From positions 79,621,606 through 79,685,605 of the forward strand of contig NC_037681.1 in the NCBI RefSeq assembly GCF_003255815.1: DNA of 64,000 bases, read 5' to 3'. Under the pieces are notes generated by a model, which was not told where the DNA came from, did no database searches, and was given only the letters and a program-made list of their open reading frames with translations. Below, piece by piece: positions 22,768-34,725 of the stretch. The DNA is from Theropithecus gelada. Lineage: Eukaryota; Chordata; Mammalia; Primates; Cercopithecidae. Numbering within the stretch: position 1 is the stretch's first letter; every line of letters begins with the position of its first letter. The translations under genes and the position numbers were made by a program.

Positions 22768-22995
22768 TTGCTTGTTTGTTTGTTTGTTTGTTTGTTTTTG
22801 AGACGAGGTCTCTCTGTTACCCAGGCTGGAGGGCAGTGATGCGATCTTGGCTCACTGCAGCCTCAACCTCCCAGGCTCAAGTGATCCTCCCACCTCAGCC
22901 ACCTGAGTAGCTGGGACTGTGGGCGCATGCCACCACATCTGGCTAGTTTTTATATTTTTTTGTAGAGATGGGGTTTCACCACGTTGCCCAGGCTG
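22768..22995 (-). mobile_element. Alu SINE, 5'-truncated, antisense
   Basis: Plus strand: (TTTG)n tail, 'gagacgaggtctctctgtta', a full right monomer, and the start of the left monomer, stopping at 'ttgcccaggctga'. The last 50 or so bases of the Alu 5' end are missing. AluJ-like divergence. Confidence 0.9.
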
Positions 22996-23743
22996 AACTT
23001 TTTAATTATTGGAAGAACATCTGTGTACATTTGAAAAATAGATAGTGATACATCTTCTCAGGGTACTTATTTATTCAACCTCCAGGGAATTCTTGGTGTA
23101 TTTAATGGGATTTATGGGCCCCTTGAAGTCATTTTGTAGCATTCCCACAAAAGAAAGCCCCAGCTACAGATTGAGAATCCCTATCTTGGTAATGGGAAGC
23201 TACTATGGATTTTGATGACATATACAAGGTGATGTCTCAGGGAGACTGATTGACAGATCATTGGAGATATATGGATTAACTATAAGGAGATTGATGATTA
23301 CTGTATCCAAATGTAAGATTTTGAGGTTCAAACCTAGGTAGTGGCAGTAGAGACAAATATTAGTTGATAGATACAAAGAATATTTAAAGTTTTAAAACTT
23401 TTTTTCACCTAGATGTTAGAAGAAAATGAGAGACTCCAAAATCTTAAGTCCTAGTGATTGGGAGATTGATGGTAGAACACAGTTGGCTTTGGGAAAAAGA
23501 TAAATTCAATCTTAGCTATGTTGAAATAATGGTGGTTTACTCACCAGTGTGTGTGTGCAAGGGAGGAAATGTTAAATAGGCAATTAGAAATATGTGATTG
23601 AAGTTCAAAAGAGAGATCGTGACTATGACTAAAGGTTACGAAATCATTTTTGTAGAAGTGATTAAAACAACAAGAAATCAAGAATGTACTCTCCAAGATA
23701 AAGATTGAAGAGCTGCCACAGTAGAAGGTGGATCAGAGTCAAC
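22996..23743. other. Unassigned non-coding DNA
   Basis: No gene or confidently named repeat. Confidence 0.5.
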
Positions 23744-23963
23744 CAGAATTAGCCGACATTTTCTGTAAAGAGCCAGAGAATAAACATTTCAGGCTTTGTG
23801 TTCTAAAGGTCTCTGCTGCAACTAATTAACCATGCCATTGTATCCCAAAAGCAGCTGTAGACAATATTTAAATGAATTGGCATGGCTGTGTTCCAAGAAA
23901 AATCTATTTACAAGACTAGGTGACCAGCTGCATTTGGCCTGGAGGCTTTAGTTTGTTGACTTC
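23744..23963. mobile_element. Non-autonomous hAT (Charlie-type) transposon fossil
   Basis: Matches the common hAT MITE with ends CAGGGGTCAGCAAAC / GTTTGCTGACCCCTG: 'ttttctgtaaagagccagag', 'tttcaggctttgtgttc', 'ggtctctgctgcaactaat', 'agctgtagacaatatttaaa', 'catggctgtgttccaag' and 'atttggcctggaggctttag', ending 'gtttgttgacttctag'. The terminal inverted repeats are decayed and no clean 8-bp duplication remains. Exact subfamily not assigned. Confidence 0.82.
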
Positions 23964-23971
23964 TAGTCTAG

Positions 23972-24095
23972 AAACTTAAGCTCCATGAGGGCAAGGATCA
24001 TGCGTGCCTGATTCTCTGCTGTACCCCCAGGAGCGAGCACAGCACCTGGTTTGCAGTAGGGTCTCAATAGACATTTGTTGAATTGACGAATACTG
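23972..24095 (+). repeat. L2 LINE 3' end
   Basis: Sense L2 end: 'ctccatgagggcaaggatc', 'ctctgctgtacccccagg', 'cacagcacctggtttgcag' and 'caatagacatttgttgaattg'. Follows the hAT fossil almost directly. Confidence 0.82.
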
Positions 24096-25955
24096 TGGTG
24101 GAATGACTATGTCCATATTTAGCTTTGTTGGAGCAACAAAGAAAACCAAGAGCATACTAAGTGAGTTATGAAGATAATTAATATCCCATGACAAAGATGA
24201 AATTAAGAAAAGAGAGTATCAACAAAAAAAAGGTCTAGCAACAATGATGACTCAAAGAGATGATGAGGAATGAAGAGTTATAAAAAGTTGCTTTTTTGAC
24301 AATTAGTTGTAAATCAGATATTTAGGTATAAAAGATCAGAATAAGAGACCACAGGAATGTAATCAAAGACAGATATATATATACACAAAATAACCTAGGG
24401 GTTAGAGTGAAAGTTGTTTTGTGGAGTCTGCATGATTTAATAGTTACTTCCCTTAACATTTTTAAGTTTTTAATCAAAAAGATATTTTTTCAAGTATAAT
24501 TCAAAATCTGTTAATTAGATTCTTATAAATCTAACATGAATTTGTAAACTATTTGAGGGAGACTCACACTTGTTTTCGACATTATGTAAATAAAATAACC
24601 AGCTTGAATAATTTTTTAAATAGTTGTGTTGATATTTGTCAAGTATTCTTTTAACTTTTTCACCTAAATGTATGAGCTTAACTTTTGTGAATTTCCGACT
24701 TCACTTTATGAAGTTGATATCAAGCATTGGATTTAAATATTTTCTTTTTATTATTAGTTTCCAACATTTACTTTTTCCTTCCAGATTATCTCACACAGAG
24801 CTGTTGGAATTACTTCGTGATGATTTCAAAGAAAATTTTCTTCTCTAAACACTCTTATCCCAAGGTAAATTGATGGATTTCTAATGAATAAATTCTGGGA
24901 GGAAAACATCAGCATTTTTATACTTCAATTCAGAGTATTTAATTCCCTCACCCTTAACTGTAGCCACCTGTCATTCTAAGTTTATGCAGTCATTTTTGAC
25001 AATGGGAAATTATTATTTATTGTACAATGTCGATCACCTTTGTGTCATTCGATACCTAGTGTGTTCAGTTTGTTATGCCTATACAAGTGAGAGAAAAACA
25101 CCACCATAAACATGTCTAATCATGTCATTGAAGCTTTTCTTGGAATAATTGGAGTGTGATGATGGAGCAGGGAGAAAGGAGGGGATGGAAATTGAGGAAA
25201 AGGGTCTCAGCCTGAATTTTCCAAATTGGCTATTTATCTGGTTAATTCTTCATCTTTCCTCATCACCATGTCTGAATTGAGAAAATCTTCCTAATGATAA
25301 TAAACTATGTCAAGAACAGATGGCTGATTTGATGTGATGAAAATAGCTATGTCAATTGAGGGTATTTTTTTCCTCACCCGTTTTGCTTTTCATCACTCTG
25401 GGGTTGGTGGTTCATGTATTTTTTTTCTTTCACAGAATATGCCCTCAGCCCAATATAATGTGGTGAATCTCTCCCCAAAAGCAATTTGGGCCTTTTTCTC
25501 TGAAAGAAAGAATGAAGAAGTAGCTTTTAAAAAAAAAGTGATTATCACCTTTCCTGCCTTTTCAGCTTTAGTTAAGTTACTTTTGGAAGGATCAGTTTAC
25601 AACAAATGTTTAGTGTCAGGAATTTTACAGTTTCATAGGCCCTGACAGCTTGGCATGAAAAGAGGTGGCATTATGTCAATTTTAAATGAGTATGCCATTT
25701 ACATACTAATTAAACTTTGCACTAGTGGGGTGAAAGAATGTCATTTTGAGCACCCCAGTTATTCTGTTTATATCATTGTTGTCTATTTAAACCATCTATT
25801 GTTTGGCATGTCACAGCCTCATCCCCTAAATGCCATTTTATGACCTCATGCTACTTAAAAAATATTACCCCATTGCTTGACAAATCACACAGAATCAGTA
25901 TATCTAAAAGCAAAGGGGATTCCTTGGATCACCTTGCATCATTCTCACACCTTGT
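24096..25955. other. Unassigned non-coding DNA
   Basis: AT-rich unique-looking DNA with a short TATA run near 24378-24390. The open frames at 24636-24848 and 25334-25843 show no protein features. No named repeat. Confidence 0.55.
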
Positions 25956-26115
25956 TTGATGATGATGATAGTAACGGTTAGCTTTTATTAATTACTCCTA
26001 AATGTCAGGCATTTTGCTAAACTATTTTTAATATATTAATTCACTTAATTTTTAAAATAAGTTGGGAATGCTTATTACAACCTTTTTGCACATGGAGAAA
26101 TTGGGGTTGCACAGT
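25956..26115 (-). repeat. MIR SINE fragment
   Basis: Antisense MIR: 'gatgatgatgatagtaacgg', 'gcttttattaattactcc', 'aaatgtcaggcattttgc', 'ttcacttaatttttaaaata' and 'gcacatggagaaattggggt'. Typical decayed MIR ending in the deletion-prone core. Confidence 0.72.
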
Positions 26116-27516
26116 GTGTGGGTGAGCTCTTATTCACCATACTCCGTTGCCTTCTGCTTTGCTATGTCCATCGATCCACAAAAGGTCCCACTGTGGTCAG
26201 ATGTGGGTAGGGTTACCAAAAATATACCAAGCATAGGAATTTTACTCACTATCTCAACCCACTTACTTCAGGGAGAAAGTGATAAACATGAAAGAGCGTT
26301 TGCATGTTACATGATATATTATTCATTGGTTATGTGATATATCACTAATACAGGCTCATATAACATACGTATTTCCCATCACTTTTCAGTTGCATCTTAC
26401 CAGTTGCAGTCTTCCCTGGTTTGTTGATGATGTCTTTACATAGAATTCCACGTGTTCTCTGTGAACCTGATTCAGGAATACTGATAGTGTCTGTTAGCTT
26501 ATAAAATGAAAAGTGATTAATAGTTTATTGGGCTATTTTATCCTCTTGATTCACATCCACAAATTTGGTTTGTTGGATTTGGTTAAGGACGTTTTTTCTC
26601 ACTGGATTAGGAGCAGAATCAACATTAATATTATACCTGTGTAGGAGTTGGCTGACCAAGATTGGCAGTGACAGGAGTAAGATCAGAACTTTTCCTGGCT
26701 GGGTGTGGTGGGAGGAACCCACCATCCTTCTGGGTATTTATACATCAGTGCTGAGAGCCCAGAGTTGGCATTTCTTGGCATTGTCAACAGAGTGCTGGTC
26801 TGCACTTCTTTCTTTTTAAAAAAATGACAGAAACAGAAAGCCTAGATAGTTGACATTGAAATAACTTGCCAAGAGAGGGTTGAACATATGATCCCTTTAT
26901 AGCTTTTTCCTCACTATTTTCTGCAATCTTCAAGGTTGAAATAATTCCATGATAGAGTCAAAATCCAGGGGAAGAAAAGGAAGAAAATATACTTTAGCTC
27001 TCCATAATTCCAACCACCATATCGCATTTCATGAAATGTGACATAGTTTTGCTCCACAGGCTTGCCAAGGGGAAAAAATATATATCTAAATTTTAAGCTG
27101 ATAACTCGAATGGTTCCAGAGATATCAACTTGTGAAAAGTCACAATTTTGCATTGTGCTGAAAAGCCACCTTACAATACAGGGACTACCATCACTCTTTA
27201 ATATCCAGCAGAGTCCCCCGCTGTGCTTTGTCAGTCAGTAGCAACATCCAAGTCTTCCCGTAAAAGTAATTCACACTTTTTTCACAACACTGTTGCTTTA
27301 ATTACCACTGAACTCTGCTGATGCTCAGGCAGGCCTGGCAGGACCAAGGGAGGGTCAGAGCCACAAAAGAAGCAAATAGCTTTTTTCCCTCCTTACTTTA
27401 TTATTAACAAACCATCTTTGATGGAAATGTTCCTAGTTCTGAGGCCTAGACTTAACTCTGGGCCCCCTTGGCGTATTCATTATCAAAAGAGACTCACAGA
27501 TGCCATTCTGAGAGAG

Positions 27517-27518
<2 letters not shown>
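26116..27518. other. Unassigned non-coding DNA
   Basis: Unique-looking DNA. No gene or named repeat. 27170-27340 is relatively GC-balanced and repeat-free. Confidence 0.5.

Positions 27519-27586
<68 letters not shown>
27519..27586 (+). repeat. Composite (AC)n-(AG)n microsatellite
   Basis: About 14 AC units (27519-27547) followed directly by about 20 AG units (27547-27586). Same class of structure as those at 17992 and 47612. Expected to be length-variable. Confidence 0.98.
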
Positions 27587-27589
<3 letters not shown>

Positions 27590-28559
27590 GTACCTACAAT
27601 CCTAATTAGAAATTAGAAATTTTGGCAAAGAACAAATCTGGCAATTCAAAACTGACAAACAATGGTTCTGCTTCTTATATAGCTTTTCTTTTCTGCAAAT
27701 GAACTTACATTTCGTACTGTATAGTTCTGCTGGATGAACATCAATTTATCTATTTATTGTGGATTTTTTTTTCAGGATTAGTTGACACAATAAATTATAT
27801 ATCAAAGGAAACCATAGAACTGCCAAAATCTACCAGTGCATAAAAGTGATATGAAAAGCCTATGGTTTATAAATAATATGACAGCAATATTATAGGTATA
27901 ACATCTTGTGTGCATAAGGCACCTTTCATTCTATATCACAAAATGTGTCTCCACTGAAACTTTCCTGTGAAATGAATTTCTGAAGTCTCCTCCATGCAAA
28001 ATAGAAAGGAATTTTATATACACTTTTGGGGAAGAATTAAATAAGGTTGTGAACTTAGGGAAAGAAACTGAAGGACTACTAAGCTTTCTCCTGACTCTAA
28101 ATTCCATGTTTTAAAAAATCGTAATTTAAAGTTACACTGTAGGCTTGCCTATGTATCATCAAGTACTTAATGCTGTCATTATTTATTATTTACTGATTTA
28201 TAATCTGACTTACCACAAATGTGCAGCATTTAGCTGGAAAGTGTGGTGCTCTGATAAGTTAATAAATATAAGTGAAATAATCATCATATTCTATTGCAGA
28301 CCATTTGATTCATTTAAGTCCCCTATGATTTGATTCTAATCTTTCTTACAGACATCTTTATTTCCATCTGCATATATCCTATACCTCAGTGGTTTCAAAA
28401 TCTGATTGATCATCAAAAGGTCCTGGGGGAGAGGAATTTAATAAATTAAAATACTCTAGAAGTAGGGTGTAGAATCTGTAGCTCTAAAGGGGCCTTGGAG
28501 TTTCAGATAATGTACTAGGTTTGGTCAATTTCTTGAATCAAACTTTTATTTCCTTACTT
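27587..28559. other. Unassigned non-coding DNA
   Basis: AT-rich, no gene or named repeat seen. Confidence 0.5.
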
Positions 28560-28830
28560 TCAATGTTTGTCTCTCAGCATCTTCTGTGGAAATCTTACTA
28601 AACTTTCCAGTCTTAGTTCTAATACTCCACACCCCATGCAGCATTTACTGTTTCTTCAGCCAGTAGTAGCCTCTGCTTTCTCAAAACCCTGATAATACTA
28701 AATACCTTCCCTAAGACTTAAACCTTCTGTGCTAAGTTGCCATTTTCTATATTTTCTTTATCTTTTCTCATATATTTATCTATAAATATGAGCTCCTTCA
28801 GGGTACAAGTTAAAACATTCTATCTTGAAA
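28560..28830 (+). repeat. Possible L2 LINE fragment
   Basis: Pyrimidine-rich words in the order of the L2 3' region: 'aaatcttactaaactttcc', 'ataccttccctaagac', 'atcttttctcatatatttatc', then 'atatgagctccttcagggtac', which fits L2 'aatgtaagctccatgagggcag'. Weak, word-order match only. Confidence 0.4.
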
Positions 28831-28974
28831 CCACATTGTGTAAAAAAGATGCACTCTATGCATCTGTGTAATGAATGCATGGATTTCATTTTCTATGGCA
28901 TGTAAGACTGCATATGAAGTTGAAATGACCAACTCATATTCATATCTTCATTTGTGTAACATAGACACAGTGCA

Positions 28975-29480
28975 GCAGACTGAATTTTCCAAACATGGCT
29001 GCACTGATATATATTCTCTTCCACATGTTCTTAAAATGTTGGCACAATTGTTGAGAATCCTCCATTGAGAGTGGTATTTATATTCTTTCACCGTAACCGG
29101 GGCAAATTTTTATAACTGCCTCAATCAAAAATACTGTGGTGGAAGTGCCCCTTAGTGACTTCTGGGAGTAGATTACAAAACCTGTAACACAGCTTCCTCC
29201 TAGATTTCTCCCTTGGAAGTCAGACCTTGAGAGCCCAGAACTGACGTGTAACAAGTCTGGCTACCTTGGAGCCTCGCTGGAGAGACCACACGAAGTGATA
29301 AGGGAGCTCCAGTGCTTCTAGTACCCAGCAATTTAGTTAAGACCTCAAACATCATGGAACAGAAAGAAGCCATCCCAACTCTGCCATAAATTCATGCAGA
29401 GGATCTATGAACATGATAGGTGACCATTTTATGCCACTACATTTTGCATTAGTTACTCAGAAGTAGTAATCGGTACACCT
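28975..29480 (+). mobile_element. MLT1-type LTR (ERVL-MaLR), old subgroup
   Basis: Sense: 'gtggtggaagtgccccttag', 'gtaacacagcttcctcct', 'cccttggaagtcagacc', 'tggagagaccacacgaagtg', 'gacctcaaacatcatggaac', 'aaagaagccatcccaac', then 'gccactacattttgcatta' and 'gttactcagaagtagtaatc'. This is the layout of old MLT1 LTRs. Left border approximate. Confidence 0.72.
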
Positions 29481-29604
29481 AAGTTTAGTCACTAGAGACC
29501 CAAAATAAGCAAGATAAACAATATCTCTGCTCTTATACAGCTTCTATTCTATGCTAAAAACAAACAAGTAAGATAGAAACCTTTCATCTTGTTAATTAAA
29601 ACTG

Positions 29605-30120
29605 TTCTATTTTTTAAATGGCTTTATTGAGCTATAATTGACATACAATAAATTACACATATTTAAAGTATATACTTTGATAAATTTGTACATATTTACG
29701 CACCTGTGAAACCATTACCACATTGATGAAAATGAACATATTCATTATCCACAGCTACTCCCCTGTCTCTTTGCAATTCTTCTCTGCACCCATGCAGCCA
29801 CTGTGTTGCTTCCTGTCACTTTAGATTCATTTGCATTTTCTAGAATTTTATATGATGTGAAATCATGTGGTATGTATTCATTTGTTTCTTTTGCCACATG
29901 ATTGTTTTGAGATTCATTTATTTATTGCAGATATCAGTAGTTATTCCTTTTTATTACTGAGCACTATTCCATTGTGTGGATATACCACATTTTATTTACC
30001 CATTTGAATTGTTCCCAATTTTTAGCTATTACAGATATAACTGTTGCTCTGAGTATAATGTACAAATCTTTATATGGACAGGCACTTTTATTTCTTGAGT
30101 AAATGCCTAGGAGAAGAATG
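29605..30120 (-). mobile_element. L1M 3' UTR fragment, antisense
   Basis: Plus strand is the complement of the L1MB/MC-type 3' UTR: 'tttattgagctataattgac', 'ttacacatatttaaagtat', 'tgtgaaaccattaccacatt', 'ttgcattttctagaatttta', 'attccattgtgtggatatac' and 'gagtaaatgcctaggaga'. The 3' end of the element is at the left. Confidence 0.88.
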
Positions 30121-30559
30121 ACTTCCTCTCTGTACTGTAACCCAAGAATTCTCTCAACGAAGTAAGACGGGACAATCTTAGGGCTTACCTGACTTGTTTC
30201 CCACTTATAAGTTATCACTCTCTTTTGTCACTTATTGGACAATGGCTGAAAACTGTAGATCTCTCTGTGTGTGTATGTGTGTGTATTCATATCATGCACA
30301 TGTATTTATGTATATGAATATATCAATATGAATATATACACTAATATATTCTCTCTTCCTTTTAGTTGTTCAGGTGGAAGGGTAAATATAGTCCCTGTTA
30401 CTCCACCTTGGTATTTTCTCATTTTTAATTCCCTTTTAGGTTAAGGTCTTATTAAGAGGCAAAAGAATATTTGCCCCCTCTTTGTGTCTTCCAGAAATAT
30501 GCTTTACAAATGCAAATGGGCATTAGTGCCATTAAGTAGAAGGCTTCTGAAGTCACAAG
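30121..30559. other. Unassigned non-coding DNA with TG/TA-rich patch
   Basis: Includes a degenerate TG/TATA-rich stretch at about 30262-30352. No gene or named repeat. Confidence 0.55.
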
Positions 30560-30795
30560 ATCACAGTGCCTGGTTTTAACTTAAGATTCTGCTACTTATT
30601 AGCAATAAAATGTTGGAGAAGTTATTTAGCTTCACCAAGCCTCGGTTTTCTTGTCTTCTTAATGACATCGGTAACAGCAGCAAGAGTAATAATAATACCC
30701 ATTTCATAAGATTGGTAGAAGGTTAGAAGAGAACTCATGAAAAGTACCAAACCCAGTGTCTGGAACATCATAAGCTTTCAATAACATGCTACTGA
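30560..30795 (+). repeat. MIR SINE, near full length
   Basis: Sense MIR can be followed from the tRNA-related part to the end: 'cacagtgcctggttttaac', 'ttctgctacttattagc', 'ttatttagcttcaccaagcc', 'tcggttttcttgtcttc', 'aataataatacccatttcat', 'cccagtgtctggaacatc' and 'ataagctttcaataacatg'. Confidence 0.82.
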
Positions 30796-31973
30796 TTGTT
30801 ATTGGTTTAATTTTAGGAGCAGCTATCTGCACAATAAGAAATTGTGTCAAACCCTTGGATAAAAAAAAGCATGGCAAATAGCTTTAATACCATTGTATGA
30901 AATACTTAGTAATAAAGGTGGTTCCTCACACGCTCTGAATAAAGTCTCTGGGTTTCATTCCTTTTTCTAAATCCCATCACTAGAGAATTGACATTCTGCA
31001 ACCTTTACACACAAAAGCTTCAAGAAATTCAGTCAAATCATGTCAGGGATCTGGGAAAAGAACTTAAAGTTCGGTCAACAGAAATGATCCTCTCAGAGAA
31101 ACTTGTTCTATCCACTAGGGCTGAAGGAGCATAGATGTGATGTGGAGTCTAATGCACTTTGTAGAGTGAGTTTGCAGAGGGAAGCTCTCTGTTTTGAACA
31201 GAGAGAGAGTTTTCTGATGAAGTAAGCTCTATAGCTAGGTGAGTAGACTGAGGCACAGAACTAACTAGCTTCTACAGTTCAATTTGCTGATGCATTCAAC
31301 TTTTAATTGGGACAGTGTTGAATAGCTAGTTAAACCCTGTGTGTGTGTGCGTGCACGTGTGCATATGTATTTGTGAAGGCAATGGAGAAATCAGTTGAAG
31401 GGGGGTCTCAAATTTTTTCCTTTGCTTTATGGCAATTTGAATCTATGTGGAGACACTGGACTGAATGAGAGTTTAAAAAAAGCTTTTAAGTACTCAAAAG
31501 TGCAAAAGATGAACATTCAAAATCCTAGCCTCTTTTTAGGGACTCTTATTAGTGACCTAACCATGCCTAATGCAAGGCTTCCATGTGCCTCAATGTGAAT
31601 GGGGCCACCTAAGGAGGTTGTGTAATGCTATGGGCCAAGTGGAGCACCAAAGAGGAACTTTGGTGCCAAAACAGGATCTATGGATTATAGAAAAGCATTT
31701 TTTTTTTTTAATACTACTCTTTGCAATGCCGTTTTACAGTTAGGCAAAAGCTGTCCTTGCCTTGAGCCCTGTGCTTTTCTGGGGCCTTTTTTTTTTTTTC
31801 TTTTCTTTTCTGATCTTTTTCAGTCCTCCTTAAGGGATAAGGTATCCAAAGAACCAACAGACATTCTCACCTGAATCCTGGACATTTGTCCCCTTCTAGG
31901 TCATGCTGTAAATATAATAGATCCCCAAATTCCCTGCCTATATGGCCCCAAACCCACTGTAGGGCCTGTGTAG
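30796..31973. other. Unassigned non-coding DNA
   Basis: Contains a short interrupted GT run at about 31339-31365 and T tracts at 31698 and 31787. No gene or named repeat. The part just upstream of 31974 has no counterpart at the second copy near 38.6 kb. Confidence 0.5.
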
Positions 31974-32071
31974 GTCTATCTTCTTAGGGATGGACTTTAC
32001 CAATGGCCTGTGCTCCCCTGAACCCTGGTGTGAACTGACCATGGAGATGTGGAAAAATGTATCTGCACATG
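31974..32071 (+). repeat. 98-bp sequence, copy A of an inverted pair
   Basis: This 98-bp block recurs in inverted orientation at 38595-38692. Ungapped alignment by eye gives three mismatches (third base T/C; G/C in CCTGTGC/CCTCTGC; G/A in AAATGTAT/AAATATAT), about 97% identity, and similarity stops abruptly at both ends. I do not recognise it as part of a known repeat family. Open frames in both copies begin with the same peptide only because of this DNA identity; there is no evidence that either is translated. Confidence 0.9.
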
Positions 32072-34000
32072 CCCGACCTAATCATTTTACCTTTAATAAT
32101 TTGTTTAATTACTTTATCTCTGACAAAGATCAAAGACTGCATAGACTAGTATTCAGCATTCATGGCCAAATATTGCTGTTAATTCCTGTTCATCTTCCTT
32201 GAATATATGTAGCATATAGATATACTAGATATATTAATAGATATATCATTGTCAGGAAAATGCACCCATTTCTTTCCATGTCTAGAAACAGTTTCAAAAA
32301 CATTTATAATGACCACAGATTTTACCTAGGCGCTTTCTTCTCTCTCTCTCTCTCTCTTTCACCTCCTCCCTCCCTCCCTTCACCTTTTCTGTTCCCCTGT
32401 CATTCATTCTGTTGTTCTTTCATTTCTTTCCTTTCCTTCATATTCTTTGTATTAAGATAGGAATTGGAATTTGGGCCTAAAAAAAAAGATGTATTCAAGT
32501 TCTGATCCATTTTTAGTCATGATAAAATTGTTCTTTTTAATACCAAAAATACTTGTCAATGACAAGAATTCTGTAGAGAAGACATTTCTGGGTTGATGGA
32601 AAAGTGACAAAAATTATCTGATAATAACATTACTCCATTTAATTTATTCTGTTCCAAAGTTATGCATATTACCATTAGAGACTTCATAACATCCTTTTAG
32701 TGGGCAGTTCACCTGTTGGAATCTTGGTCCTTGCCCTTCACTGGTAGGAAGAGCTTTAACAAGCCCTTTATCTTAAATATTTATTGACTTATTATAAGTA
32801 CAAAATAGAATGGTGCACATCGAATATCTAGAATAGCTCCTGGAACAATGTATACCATTCATACAAGTTAGCTCTACCATGCAAGATATTTCATGTTGTT
32901 TTTGTCAAAAGCAAAGAATGCTCACACCTTTCGTAAAAATCAAATTAGATGCTATAAAACCAGATTTTTATCTGTGACTAAACTGTATAATTCCACGTCA
33001 GTGAAAACATTTTCTCCTCCAATAAAATTAGGATATGAGTATTTAATTTCCCATCCATTCCCTGCTGACTATCTGGAGATGTTGCCAAAAGTCAGAAACT
33101 AAGGAAAACGTATTAGGACAAAAGGAGACCATGTTCTTTACTTGTTATTAGGAATCAGCAAACAAAATTTATTTTAAAATCTCTATCATACCATTTGTTA
33201 TTTTCATAATATTGTCAAGAACATGGCTACAAGTTGATCATTTGAGCTGGTATTTCTTTTACTTAAAAAAAAAAAAAAGTATAAGGTTAACTGGTTCTAC
33301 CTTCCTAATTCACTGTTAGCATAAAACAAATACATTTTTATCTAATTTGTACACAGAAAGAAAAAGTTCCTTCCATAAAAATATGCATTTGTAAATCATG
33401 GAAAAATAGATTAATAGTTCCTCAAACTCCACATTTGTTTCATAATACCAGGTATGTCTAAAGCACTGCCTCCTTCTTTCAGACAAAACCAGTAATCTAT
33501 CTCCATGGAGTCAAATTTATGCCATGATTCTTTCTTGCCTTTTAAATGCATACTGTTTATTTTATAGGACCCTATTACTGATGCTTCCTTGTTTTCACAT
33601 TTTCTTCTCATAAGAACAATTCTAGTATTTTACAGTGTATGGATGTGTTAAACTTATCGGCAAATAATTTTGAAAGCTGCTTGAACTTTTTACTTTACAC
33701 TTTCCTTTCCTCCTGCCAGCCCATATACAAGTACTAGCTTAGCCTTCAAATAAACATACAAGTCAGATGGTTCACTAGGTTGTTACATTACAACCTTAAA
33801 GATTTTGTGTCTCAAAAAATTCTTAATTCAATTTAAATCACTGAGGCATAATAGCTCAACTTTTGCTACTCATTGTTTCATTTCTTGCTTTATTGGAAAG
33901 GAGTTGCTAATTTGTAATGTTTCTATCTAAACCTGTCAGGTAAAATGTCCTTAATACTGTTTTGTAGGCTTTGTCTACAAAAAGACTGGAGTTGGGTCAA
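32072..34000. other. Unassigned non-coding DNA with a polypyrimidine tract
   Basis: 32334-32400 is a TC-rich tract: (TC)n followed by CCTCCC-type units. A short A tract lies at about 33265-33278. No gene or named repeat otherwise. Confidence 0.6.
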
Positions 34001-34725
34001 TGACACTGATAGCGGCAGCAGGCAGGAAAATCCTAGGCAGATAGGGCAGGTCCCTGGTAAAATCCCACCTTCAAGCCAAGGACAGTTTAATGCCTAGCCA
34101 CAAGTCCCAAGTAAATCCATGGACCAGATGGAGAACCTCTCTTCCCATTTGGTGTGCTTTTCTCTGATTGATCCCCACCCTTCACCTGTTTTACATATAC
34201 CTTGCATATACCTACCCTTCCCTAATTGTTTTTTCACACTGTCATGCCCACCTTTGAGTGGTGCCTTTGTTTCAGCCTTTTTTGCATATTCACAAACCAG
34301 TCAGCATGCACTCCCTCATTCTGACCACATAAAAGCCCCAGACCCAGTGACACTGAGAGAGGGACCACCTGACTTCAGGTGGGGGGCCACCCTCACATCC
34401 TCTCTCTGCTGAGAGCTGTTTTATCACTCAATAAAACTTTTATCTGCCTTCCTCACCCTTTGATTGTCAGCATAACCTCATTCTTCTTGGACACAGGACA
34501 AGAACTCAGGAACCGCCGAACACGAGTGTGAGCTGTAACACAGGTGGGCTGGGGCATGCCCAAGCCAGGTCTAGGCTGAGCCAGTGTGCAAGCCAGGCAT
34601 AGCCTGGTGGGCCAAGTGGGTGGCACACCTCCTGTGGCAGGCCTGGGGCTAAGCGAGGCCCGGGCAGGGGCATCACCAGCCAAAAGTCTCTGGCTGGCAA
34701 AGTGACTGAGAAAACTCCTGTGTCA
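34001..34725 (+). mobile_element. Solo ERV1 LTR (MER52/PRIMA4-like)
   Basis: 725-bp LTR from 'tgacactgatagcggcagc' to '..actcctgtgtca'. Recognisable parts: 'aaatccatggaccagatgg', 'cactgtcatgcccacctttg', 'gctgttttatcactcaataa' (poly(A) signal at about 34430), 'ctttgattgtcagcataacc', 'ggacaagaactcaggaacc' and the GC-rich 3' part at 34530-34700. The GC-rich end contrasts with the AT-rich surroundings. No internal viral sequence. I did not find a clean 4-bp target duplication. The family name is from memory and may be off within ERV1. Confidence 0.83.

Noticed and set aside
31185..31205. Short hairpin CTCTCTGTT-TTG-AACAGAGAG
   Set aside because: A 9-bp stem in AG-rich DNA with no neighbouring element; expected by chance at this scale.
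31990..32202. Peptide start shared by frames at 31990 (+) and 38479-38676 (-)
   Set aside because: Explained by the 98-bp inverted DNA duplication; the peptides diverge at once outside it, so there is no sign of a protein family.
34119..34412. 97-codon plus-strand frame
   Set aside because: Lies inside the ERV1 LTR and is not a known viral protein region.
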